64,000 nucleotides of DNA from contig NZ_CP089301.1 in NCBI RefSeq assembly GCF_021227995.1, forward strand, positions 1,674,001 to 1,738,000, in the 5' to 3' direction. Of this stretch, positions 8,843-16,741 are shown piece by piece (within the stretch, counting starts at the first letter, position 1; each line of letters opens with the position of its first letter). The notes beneath the pieces are model-generated. The model searched no databases. It was not told the DNA's origin and saw nothing but the letters and a program-made list of their open reading frames with translations. The position numbers were made by a program, and so were the translations under genes. The DNA comes from Novosphingobium kaempferiae. GTDB lineage: Bacteria > Pseudomonadota > Alphaproteobacteria > Sphingomonadales > Sphingomonadaceae.

Positions 8843-11007
8843 GGCCGCGCCTCCTTCGCGATCAGAGCGCGTTCTGCGGGCATCCTGCGCAGCGGCACGC
8901 CGGTGGCATCGTAGATCGCGTTGCGCAGCGCAGCAACGGAGGCGGTGGTGCCGGTCTCGCCAAGCCCTCCAGGAAGCTCGGCGCTGGGAATGATGTGAAC
9001 CTCGATCGGCGGGGTCTGGTCGATCCGCAAGGCGCGGTAGTCGTGGAAGTTGGACTGTTCGACGCGGCCGTTCTTCAGCGTGATCTCACCATATAGACCC
9101 GCCGTCAGGCCGTAGATCAGGCCGCCCTGCATTTGCGCGATCACGGAGTTGGGATTGACCACCACACCGGTGTCCACGCAGGTGATGACCCGACGCAACT
9201 TGATCTCGCCATAGTCGTCCACTTCGCATTCGACCACGGTGGCGATGAAGCTCCCGAAGGAGTTCTGGACGGCCACCCCACGGCCACACCCGGGCGGCAG
9301 CATTGTTCCCCAGCCCGATTTCTCGCGCGCGAGGTCGAGCGCGGCCAGAGCGCGCGGCGCCTTGCCGAGATGTGCACGGCGGAACTCGATGGAATCGACC
9401 TTCTCCCGCCGCGCCAGTTCCTCGATGAAGCTTTCGATGGCGTAGACGTTGTTGTTGGGGCCAACGCCGCGCCACCATCCGGTATGGACGCCGGGAGGCT
9501 CCTCCTGCACGAATTCGACGCGCATGTTGGGAATGTCGTAAGGCATGTCGTGCGCGCTTTCTACGCCATCGACATCCACGCCGTCCTTGAAGACCACGGG
9601 CGCGAAGCGGGCGGTGATCGCAGACCCCGCGACCTTGTGCTTCCATGCCGTGATCTTTCCGTTCTGCACGCGCGCGGAAAGCGTGTCGTGATAGCATGGG
9701 CGGAAGTAGTCGTGCCGCACGTCCTCCTCGCGCGTCCAGACGACCTTGACCGGCCCTTCCACTTCCCTCCCGATCCGCGCGGCATATCCTGCCATGTCGG
9801 GTTCGAGCTTGCGCCCGAAACCGCCGCCGATGAGGTGCTGGTTGATGTGGACCTTCTCGCGCGGGATGCCGGCGACCTTGGCAACGGTATCCCGCACCCG
9901 GGTCATCACCTGCGTACCGATCCAGATCTCGGCCTCTCCGGGGCGCATATGCACCGTGCAGTTGATCGGCTCCATGCAGGTATGGGCGAGGAAAGGCATC
10001 TCGTACTCGGCGGTGAATACGTCACCGTCCTCGAAGGCCTTGGCAACATCGCCGTCGTTGCGGGCCACGCCGCCGTCACGCTTGCTGGCGTTGCGCAGCC
10101 GGTCCCAGATCATCGCGGTATCGACCCTGGCGTTCGAGCCCTCGTCCCATCGAATGTCGAGCGCGTCGAGCCCACGCTTGGCCGCCCACATGTGATCGCC
10201 GACGACCGCAACAACGTCGTCGAGCACCACGACCTGCCGCACGCCGGGAATGTCCTTGATGCCGCTGCGATCGACATTGACAACGCGACCGCCGAGCACG
10301 GGACTGATCCGCAGCGTCGCGAACTTTACGCCCGGCGGCATGGCGTCGATGCCGTATATGACTTTCCCGTCGGTCTTCGGCGGCGTGTCGAGGCGGTGCA
10401 GCGGCTTGCCGATCAGGCTGAAGGTGTCCCGTGTCTTGAGCACCGGGTCTTCGGGCACGGAAAGTCCTGCCGCGCGGTCGATCAGGCTGGCGTAAGGCAG
10501 GCGTCGCCCGGAGGCGTCGTGGATGACAACACCCTTCTCGGTGCGCAGGCTCGATGCCGTGACGCCAAGCTTACCCGCCGCCGCTGCGACGAGGCAGGCC
10601 CGCGCCCCCGCCCCGGCCTTGCGCAGAGGCATCCAGAACGCACGGACCGACGTGGAGCCGCCGGTGATCTGTTCCTGCAGGAGCGGATTGGCGTAAAGTG
10701 CCTTGTCCTCTGGCGCGTGCTCGACCTTCACGCTTGCCCAGTCCGCGTCGAGTTCTTCGGCAAGGACCATCGCCAGCGCCGTGTAGATGCCCTGTCCCAT
10801 CTCGACCTGTGGGATGATGAGCGTCACGCTGCCGTCGCGAGCGATCCGGATGAAGCCGTTGCGCGCCAGCGTTGCACCTTCGGCCTCGCTGCGGCCCGAG
10901 AGCGGGAGTTGCAGCGCCACCACGAGCGCGCCACCGGTGGCGAGCGCCAGAACCCCGCGCCGGGTGACGCGTGCGGCTTGTCCGATCGTGTCAGGTTGCG
11001 CGGCCAT
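8839..11007 (-). CDS. Xanthine-oxidase-family Mo subunit, Tat-exported (isoquinoline 1-oxidoreductase beta type)
   Basis: A protein of 722 residues. The N-terminus has a twin-arginine signal (VTRRGVLALATGGALVVALQLP), so the enzyme works in the periplasm. The Mo-cofactor domain begins QVEMGQGIYTALAMVLAEELDADW. Later motifs include IDAMPPGVKFA, TCMEPINCTVH, GGGFGRKLEPD, HTGWWRGVGPNNN, and the catalytic Glu region GGLGETGTTASVAALRNAI. Members hydroxylate N-heterocycles or oxidise aldehydes with water as oxygen source. ATG 11007 is one base after the stop of the 2Fe-2S gene; an open frame continues upstream to 11313, but that part is the shadow of the 2Fe-2S gene. Substrate cannot be read from sequence. 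Confidence 0.93.
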   Translation of the reverse strand: MAAQPDTIGQAARVTRRGVLALATGGALVVALQLPLSGRSEAEGATLARNGFIRIARDGSVTLIIPQVEMGQGIYTALAMVLAEELDADWASVKVEHAPEDKALYANPLLQEQITGGSTSVRAFWMPLRKAGAGARACLVAAAAGKLGVTASSLRTEKGVVIHDASGRRLPYASLIDRAAGLSVPEDPVLKTRDTFSLIGKPLHRLDTPPKTDGKVIYGIDAMPPGVKFATLRISPVLGGRVVNVDRSGIKDIPGVRQVVVLDDVVAVVGDHMWAAKRGLDALDIRWDEGSNARVDTAMIWDRLRNASKRDGGVARNDGDVAKAFEDGDVFTAEYEMPFLAHTCMEPINCTVHMRPGEAEIWIGTQVMTRVRDTVAKVAGIPREKVHINQHLIGGGFGRKLEPDMAGYAARIGREVEGPVKVVWTREEDVRHDYFRPCYHDTLSARVQNGKITAWKHKVAGSAITARFAPVVFKDGVDVDGVESAHDMPYDIPNMRVEFVQEEPPGVHTGWWRGVGPNNNVYAIESFIEELARREKVDSIEFRRAHLGKAPRALAALDLAREKSGWGTMLPPGCGRGVAVQNSFGSFIATVVECEVDDYGEIKLRRVITCVDTGVVVNPNSVIAQMQGGLIYGLTAGLYGEITLKNGRVEQSNFHDYRALRIDQTPPIEVHIIPSAELPGGLGETGTTASVAALRNAIYDATGVPLRRMPAERALIAKEARP

Positions 11008-11008
11008 G

Positions 11009-11464
11009 TCAGACGCCCGCCGCTGCATGCTTGATCGCCTCGCGGATGCGCACGTAAGTGCCGCAGCGGCAGATATTGCCGGCCAGAGCGGCGTCGATGT
11101 CGCTGTCGTCCGGGTGTGGAATGTCCCTGAGCAATGCCGCCGCCGCCATGATCTGTCCGGACTGGCAATAGCCGCACTGGATGACTTCCAGGTCCAGCCA
11201 GGCCTTCTGGACGCGGGCGCCGTCAGGCTCCTCCCCGATGGCTTCGATGGTGGTGATGGCGCGAGATCCCACCGTGCCGACCGGCAGGACGCAGGAGCGT
11301 ACCGGACGACCATCCATGTGGACAGTGCAGGCGCCGCACTGGGCGATGCCGCAACCGTACTTCGTCCCAGTCAGGCCGAGCACGTCGCGCAGCACCCAGA
11401 GCAGTGGCATGTCGGGTGGAACGTCAGCCTGCCGCGCTTCCCCGTTTATGGTCAGTGCAATCAT
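11009..11464 (-). CDS. 2Fe-2S subunit of xanthine-oxidase-family hydroxylase (IorA type)
   Basis: A protein of 151 residues. The plant-type ferredoxin cluster motif is [17 protein letters not shown], and the second cluster motif is [12 protein letters not shown] ... [15 protein letters not shown]. Together they carry electrons from the Mo site to the cytochrome subunit. ATG 11464 has GAGGT upstream and gives [10 protein letters not shown], the usual start; a GTG at 11485 is the alternative. It has no signal peptide of its own, which agrees with co-export by the twin-arginine signal of the Mo subunit. It heads the operon. Confidence 0.94.
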   Translation of the reverse strand: MIALTINGEARQADVPPDMPLLWVLRDVLGLTGTKYGCGIAQCGACTVHMDGRPVRSCVLPVGTVGSRAITTIEAIGEEPDGARVQKAWLDLEVIQCGYCQSGQIMAAAALLRDIPHPDDSDIDAALAGNICRCGTYVRIREAIKHAAAGV

Positions 11465-11609
11465 CGCGAGACCTCGAACCTGCACGGCTCGCCGGCCACC
11501 CGGACACCCTTGTCTGTAGCCCCGCTTGCCTGCACGCCGAGTTTAGTCCTTATGTGTCCAAGAGCGAGGTTAAACTTCGTGAATCGCCGTAAATCCGGCG
11601 ACGTAGGGC

Positions 11610-13070
11610 CTATCTGCGCTCGCCCGTCACCTCGCCGAGAGAAGTTTCTGATAGTGGTGGAGCATCTTGCCACCCTCCTCCGAGTGCGAGGAACAACCTC
11701 ACCTGAAGATCAGAGACCCGCGCGGTCGCCTCGGCCAGCGCCGCGTCCGCCTGGATCAGCGTGCGCTCGGCGTCGAGGGTGTCGATGAACTGGCCGACGC
11801 CGCCCCGGTAGAGCCGTTCCGTATTGCGGGCCGCGACAGCGGCCTCCTGCCGCGCGTCCCGAAGGCTGCGCTCGGTATCGAGTTGCCGGGCCAGCGCGGA
11901 TAGCGAGGTCTCCGTTTCCCGCAACGCCGTGAGAACAGTGCCGTCGAACAGGGCAAGCCGCTCACGCGCAAGCGCGTTCGATTCCGCGATGCCGGCGCGC
12001 GCGGCGCGGGTGTTGGGGAACGTCCATTGCACCAGCGGCCCGAGGCCCCAACGAAAGGCGCGGTCGCGCACGATGTCGCTGCTCCGCGTCGCGACGATGC
12101 CCACCTGGCCGCCGAGCGTGATGGAGGGATAGAGCGCGCTCGTCGCGACCCCGATCCGCGCGACCGACGCGGCCAGGCGCCGCTCAGCCTGCCGGACATC
12201 GGGACGGCGGGCCAGCAGCGAGGCCCCGTCGCCGACGGGGATCGGATCGCGGATCGCGGGAGGCACCGCGCATTGCGCAACAGCCACGGGGAACGCTTCG
12301 GGCGGATCGCCGACAAGCGTTGCCAAGAAGTAGAGGCCGGCCCTCTGCCTCGCGACATAGACCGGAAGGCTCGCCTCGGTCTGCGCCAGCAGCGCCTTTG
12401 CGCGCACCACATCGTTGATGCCCGCTATCCCGCCCCTGAACCGGCGCTGCGTCACCGAGACGATGTTGCGGGCAAGGGTTATGGAGCGGTTGGTGACCGC
12501 GATCTGGTTGCCTGCCGCGCAGACCGCTGCATAGGCCCCCGTCACCGAGGCTGCGACGTTCACGCGGGTGAGATCGAGCGCTGCATGGGCCACCTCGACA
12601 TCCGCCGTACCAGCCTCGATCCCGCGCTTGATGCGTCCGAACAGGTCGAAGTCGTAGGAGACCGACTGACCCCAAGCGAAGACAGGGCCGGGATCGAGCG
12701 CGCTCGACGCGCCGACCTGATCGGCCGAGGCCTGTCCGTAAGTCGTGCTGGCGGACAACCCGGTCTGGACAGTGCGTTCGACCTCGATGGCGCGGAGGCC
12801 CGCCTCGGCGGCTTCCAGGCTGGCCAGCGCGGCGCGCAGATCGGTATTGCGCCGCATCGCCTTGTCCACCAGCCCGTCGAGTTCCGGCGCTTCGTAGAGA
12901 CGCCACCACTGCGCCGGTGGCTCTGCGGTCAGATACTCGGGCGCGGCGGCTTCCAGCAGTGACGGTGCAGTGGCAGGCGACGTCAGGGTCGCCGGAGGAC
13001 GGTAATCCGGGCCGGAAGAGCACGATGCCGCCAGTCCCAGCACCGCAAGCGCGGTGTGGCGCGCCTTCAT
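11610..13070 (-). CDS. Outer-membrane efflux lipoprotein, NodT/TolC type
   Basis: A protein of 486 residues with a lipoprotein signal: LAVLGLAASC, with the lipid Cys at about residue 17. Two OEP repeats follow, with long helices (ELDGLVDKAMRRNTDLRAALASLEAAEAGL and LLARRPDVRQAERRLAASVARIGVATSALYPSI), the NodT hallmark. It forms the outer-membrane channel for the adjacent HlyD/FUSC exporter. Its ATG overlaps the HlyD stop by 4 bases, making it the last gene of a four-gene efflux operon. Confidence 0.92.
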   Translation of the reverse strand: MKARHTALAVLGLAASCSSGPDYRPPATLTSPATAPSLLEAAAPEYLTAEPPAQWWRLYEAPELDGLVDKAMRRNTDLRAALASLEAAEAGLRAIEVERTVQTGLSASTTYGQASADQVGASSALDPGPVFAWGQSVSYDFDLFGRIKRGIEAGTADVEVAHAALDLTRVNVAASVTGAYAAVCAAGNQIAVTNRSITLARNIVSVTQRRFRGGIAGINDVVRAKALLAQTEASLPVYVARQRAGLYFLATLVGDPPEAFPVAVAQCAVPPAIRDPIPVGDGASLLARRPDVRQAERRLAASVARIGVATSALYPSITLGGQVGIVATRSSDIVRDRAFRWGLGPLVQWTFPNTRAARAGIAESNALARERLALFDGTVLTALRETETSLSALARQLDTERSLRDARQEAAVAARNTERLYRGGVGQFIDTLDAERTLIQADAALAEATARVSDLQVRLFLALGGGWQDAPPLSETSLGEVTGERR

Positions 13071-14002
13071 CGCCCGGACGCCGGTGCCGCAGGCGGAGCG
13101 AGCGAAGCCTTCTTGGCGGGCTTATCCGTCGGATGCGTGGTCGGCAGCACGATAACGCTGGCGGTGCGTCCGGCAACCAGCCTCATGCCTTTTGGCACCT
13201 TGTCGATCACTAGTCGCACCGGCACCCGCTGGGCGAGCCGGATCCACGAGAACGTCGGATTCACGTTCGGCAGCGTTCCGGCGCGGGCGGTATCCTCGCG
13301 GTCGGTGATGCCTGCAGCCATACTGACGACGTGCCCGTAGAGTGGCCGCGTATCGCCCAGCAGCACGATCCGCGCGCGGTCTCCGGTGTGGATGCGGTGG
13401 AGCTTGTTCTCCTCGAAATAGCCCAGCACGTAGTAGCTGGACGTATCCAGCAATGCGAAACGTGCGGCGCCACTCGTCACGTAGTCGCCCGGTCGCATTG
13501 TGAGCCCGGTGACGTAGCCGTCCACCCGGGCGCGCACGTCGGAGCGGTCGAAGTTTATCCGGGCGACGCGGCGATCGGCCTGCGCCTGCCGCAGCGCCGC
13601 GCGGGCGACGTCGGCGGCGGTGACGTGCTGGTCGCGCTCCTCGCGGCTGACAAGATCGCCCAGCGCGATGTAGCGCCCTTGTTCACGCGCGGCATTGGCC
13701 AGTGTCGCCTGCGCCCTTGCAACGGCAGCGTCTGCCTGTTCGAGTTGGGCTGCGAAGCGCTCCTTGTCTACCACGAAGAGCACCGTCCCGGTCTTCACGA
13801 ACTGGTTATCGTGGACCAGGATCTGCGTGACGAGGCCGGAAACGTCGGACGCGACTTCCACGCTGTCCGCGCGGATCTTGCCGTCGCGCGTCCATGGGTC
13901 GTTCTCATAGCGCCGCCACAGGTAGATAAGCGCGATCACCGCCGCGCCGAGGAAGAGCAGCGTCAGCACGACGCGCCCGATGTCTGTCGCCACGCGCGTC
14001 AT
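13067..14002 (-). CDS. HlyD-family periplasmic adaptor of FUSC-type efflux pump
   Basis: A protein of 311 residues. It has an N-terminal membrane anchor (residues about 8-28), then a lipoyl-like half (GKIRADSVEVASDVSGLVTQILVHDNQFVKTGTVLFVVD), a helical hairpin rich in Ala and Gln, the second lipoyl half (DGYVTGLTMRPGDYVTSG) and a beta-barrel (YYVLGYFEENKLHRI). This is the AaeA-type adaptor linking an inner-membrane FUSC exporter to an outer-membrane channel. ATG 14002 is chosen because it overlaps the DUF1656 stop as ATGA; the open frame further up is a shadow of DUF1656 and FUSC. Confidence 0.93.
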   Translation of the reverse strand: MTRVATDIGRVVLTLLFLGAAVIALIYLWRRYENDPWTRDGKIRADSVEVASDVSGLVTQILVHDNQFVKTGTVLFVVDKERFAAQLEQADAAVARAQATLANAAREQGRYIALGDLVSREERDQHVTAADVARAALRQAQADRRVARINFDRSDVRARVDGYVTGLTMRPGDYVTSGAARFALLDTSSYYVLGYFEENKLHRIHTGDRARIVLLGDTRPLYGHVVSMAAGITDREDTARAGTLPNVNPTFSWIRLAQRVPVRLVIDKVPKGMRLVAGRTASVIVLPTTHPTDKPAKKASLAPPAAPASGR

Positions 14003-14211
14003 GTGGAGATGCCCACGAAGGGCAGCCAGCCCGCCGCCGCCAGAAGGATGCAGAAGATCGAGACCTCCACCAAGGGCCTGTTCCAGGTCAGTCGATAGAA
14101 GCCGATGCGCACCAGCAGCATCGACAGCAATGTGGTCCCGATCAGCGCCAGCACGCAGGCGGCGACGATCGGGGAGAACAGGACGCCGCCGATGAGCAGT
14201 TCGTTGTTCAT
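13999..14211 (-). CDS. DUF1656 small membrane protein (AaeX-like)
   Basis: A protein of 70 residues with two membrane segments (about 12-33 and 48-65) and the family pattern ELLIGGVLFSPIVAACVLA...FYRLTWNRPLVEVSIF. DUF1656 genes almost always sit between a FUSC exporter and its HlyD adaptor, as here, and are thought to be small pump components. Both gene junctions are 4-base ATGA overlaps. Confidence 0.93.
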   Translation of the reverse strand: MNNELLIGGVLFSPIVAACVLALIGTTLLSMLLVRIGFYRLTWNRPLVEVSIFCILLAAAGWLPFVGIST

Positions 14212-16310
14212 GCCGCCTGCCCATCCTGCGAAAATGCGGGCGGCGCGGTGAGCGACAGGCGCAGGCCCACCAGTCCGGCGAGCATCTGCGTCCGCGCGGG
14301 GCCGGGAGGCTCGGCGAGTGCGGCGCGGCAGGCTACCTCAACCTGCCCCAGCAACTGCTCGCGTCCCGGCTCCGGCTGCCCTTCGCACAGCGCGGCGAAA
14401 CCGGCGCGGACGGTCCTCGCCGCTGCGGCGGTATCGTCGGAGACAGCGCTTTCCCGCAGGCGCATCCGCAGCAGGTTTGCGGCCGTGCGGAAGGTGTCGA
14501 CGAGGTCAGCGCGATGGAGCGGATCGGCGGCTGGCAGCGCATCGACTATGCCATAGTAAAGTGCCATGCGGTCCACGCTGAGCGACAGGAACCGGTCGCG
14601 ATCAGGGACGCGGCGGTTGCGCGCGATGTCGATAAGGTCTTGGCGCAGGCCGATTTCCAGCCTGCGCGCATGGAAGCGGTCGCGATCGAACCGGCACAGG
14701 TGGAGCGCGGCAGCGGCGATGAAACAGCCTGCCAGCGATCCGAACAGCAGTTCCAGCGTAACGTTGGGATCGGCCGTATAGGCGCTCTGCAGGCCGAGGA
14801 ACGCGAAGCCATTAGCCAACATCAGCACCCCTGCCGGGGACATGGCGGCAAGCAGCCCCAGCGGAAACAGCACGACCAGAAGAACACCTAGCAGTACCTG
14901 AAAGGCCGTGACCCGTGGCAGAACGAGGAACTGGTAGACCAGAGCCATCACCGAAGTGCCCGTGATCCACACGGTAATGCCGTTGGCCGCCTGCAGCGCT
15001 CCGGGCGTGCCGATCACGAAGCCGAGCGAGATGAACACGAAGACCATCGCCGCGATGCTCGCGGTCCAGGTCGTAGAGTACCACAGCGCCGCGCAGAGCG
15101 TGAGCGCCAGCGCAAGCGGCACCATGTCGATCAGGCCGAGCAGGAAGTCGGTGCTGCGGATCGGCTTCGCCTGCTTCGCGGCAATCGCAAGAAGCCGTGG
15201 CAGCGCCTTGCCGGTCGCAACGGCGTGAAGCGTCTGCTCCATTCGGCTCCAGTGCTCGACGAGATCGACGAGGCGCAGCAACGTCACCGCGCGGACGAGC
15301 GTGTCGTCGTCCTGCGCCAGCGCCATGTGCGTCTCGAAGGCGGCTAGGCGTTCGGACAGCGCCTCTCCCCGCGTCGCATGCTCAAGGATCGCCGGATCGT
15401 CGAGGGCATGGCGGTCGAGCAGCCAGTCGCGTGTTTCCTGGACGAGCGCTTCGAACGCCTCTGCGCCGTGGGAACTGCACCGCGCTGCATCGACCCATAT
15501 GTTGGCCGAGCCGAAATGGGCTATCAGGTGCCCGATGGTCAGCCGGATCAGCCGCATCTCCCGCCTGCCCGGCGGACGCGGGACGATATCGTAGGGAAGC
15601 TGCACCGCGAGACCGTCCAGCGGGACAAGCAGGCCCGCCAGCTTGTGCAGGCCGAGACGCCGTTCCTGCCGCGCCGCGGTGGCGGCGGATGCATCGGGGG
15701 CGAGAGCGGCCCCGGCCCATTCGCTTGCACGGTCGCGCCAGTCGGTCATGGTCCGCACGAAAGCGGGCATAGCGCTACGCGGCGCAATCGCGCTGTCGAC
15801 CAGCCCGACCATCAGGATGGCCAGCGCGATCTCGGCCATGCGGGTCATCGCGAAAGCGAAGATCGTTCCCGGCACGGGCGCCTGCGTGATCGCGATGACG
15901 GCGATGGTGAGCGGCGCCGAGAACCAGGTGTAGCTCGTCGGCGTGCGGTCGATGGTCTTGGGATAGTAGGTGACAAGGATCATAATGATCGAGGCGATGA
16001 GGAGCGCGCCGACATTGCTGGCGAAGGCCATGCCCAGCAGGATGGAAATCACCCCGCCGACGAGCGTGCCAACCAGCCTGAACACTGCCTTGGACCGGAT
16101 CGCCCCCGCTTCCGGCTGGCCGACCAGCACATAGACTGTGAGCGCCGACCAGTAGGGGTTTTCCAGATGCTGGCTGAACCCGATCAGCAGACAGAGCGAA
16201 GCCGCCAGCGCCGCCTTGGCCGAGAACAGGACGTCATGGCCCGTAGGGATGCGGAGCGCACACCATGTGCCCCGGACGCTGAGCGGCGGTGCTGGTGCGG
16301 CGGCTGCCAT
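14208..16310 (-). CDS. FUSC-family inner-membrane exporter (fusaric/aromatic acid resistance type)
   Basis: A protein of 700 residues with the usual two-half layout: a cluster of membrane helices at about residues 30-190 (FSAKAALAASLCLLIGFSQHLENPYWSALTVYVL), a cytoplasmic region, then a second helix cluster at about 395-530 (MVPLALALTLCAALWYSTTW, VFISLGFVIGTPGALQAANG), and a soluble C-terminal part. The family exports aromatic carboxylic acids driven by the proton gradient. Its position between two molybdenum hydroxylase operons suggests relief from an aromatic acid substrate or product, which is inference. Confidence 0.92.
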   Translation of the reverse strand: MAAAAPAPPLSVRGTWCALRIPTGHDVLFSAKAALAASLCLLIGFSQHLENPYWSALTVYVLVGQPEAGAIRSKAVFRLVGTLVGGVISILLGMAFASNVGALLIASIIMILVTYYPKTIDRTPTSYTWFSAPLTIAVIAITQAPVPGTIFAFAMTRMAEIALAILMVGLVDSAIAPRSAMPAFVRTMTDWRDRASEWAGAALAPDASAATAARQERRLGLHKLAGLLVPLDGLAVQLPYDIVPRPPGRREMRLIRLTIGHLIAHFGSANIWVDAARCSSHGAEAFEALVQETRDWLLDRHALDDPAILEHATRGEALSERLAAFETHMALAQDDDTLVRAVTLLRLVDLVEHWSRMEQTLHAVATGKALPRLLAIAAKQAKPIRSTDFLLGLIDMVPLALALTLCAALWYSTTWTASIAAMVFVFISLGFVIGTPGALQAANGITVWITGTSVMALVYQFLVLPRVTAFQVLLGVLLVVLFPLGLLAAMSPAGVLMLANGFAFLGLQSAYTADPNVTLELLFGSLAGCFIAAAALHLCRFDRDRFHARRLEIGLRQDLIDIARNRRVPDRDRFLSLSVDRMALYYGIVDALPAADPLHRADLVDTFRTAANLLRMRLRESAVSDDTAAAARTVRAGFAALCEGQPEPGREQLLGQVEVACRAALAEPPGPARTQMLAGLVGLRLSLTAPPAFSQDGQAA

Positions 16311-16393
16311 GGCGTCAGGCCCTGACGGCGAGGTCGGTGCAGTCCGCCACTACCGGCGCAGGGCGCGCACCCCCCGGCGGCAGCATGGGCTGG

Positions 16394-16609
16394 CTACTCG
16401 ATGCCGAACTTGGACCGCATGGCGAGCATCTGCTGACGCTCGCGGGAGGTCGCGGCAAGCCTCTGGGCCCGGCTGACCCGCCGCGTCAGGGCAGCGGCAC
16501 GCCAGGCGCTGAGCGCTACGGCATACTCGGCAATCCTGAGGTCAATCTCATCCCCGACGATATCGCTTCCGAGGTCGTCCGGATCGGAGAGAGACAGTCG
16601 CGTGGCCAT
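16394..16609 (-). CDS. Small hypothetical protein
   Basis: An open frame of 71 codons ahead of the FUSC gene on the same strand, starting MATRLSLSDPDDLGSD and continuing with a charged helical stretch (DLRIAEYAVALSAWRAAALTRRVSRAQRLAATSRERQQML). No ribosome site is evident and I recognise no family. The predicted helix and position upstream of an efflux operon allow a small regulatory or accessory role, but it could also be non-coding. Confidence 0.35.
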   Translation of the reverse strand: MATRLSLSDPDDLGSDIVGDEIDLRIAEYAVALSAWRAAALTRRVSRAQRLAATSRERQQMLAMRSKFGIE

Positions 16610-16741
16610 GGTCTTGTTCGAGCCCCGAAACGTTCCGGCTCCCACTGAACCGGAACAGAGCGGGAAGCTATCACGGCACTGCGCTCCACCGAGGTTAATT
16701 GAGGTAAAACCGCATGTCCCTCATATAAATGCGCAGTCCGG

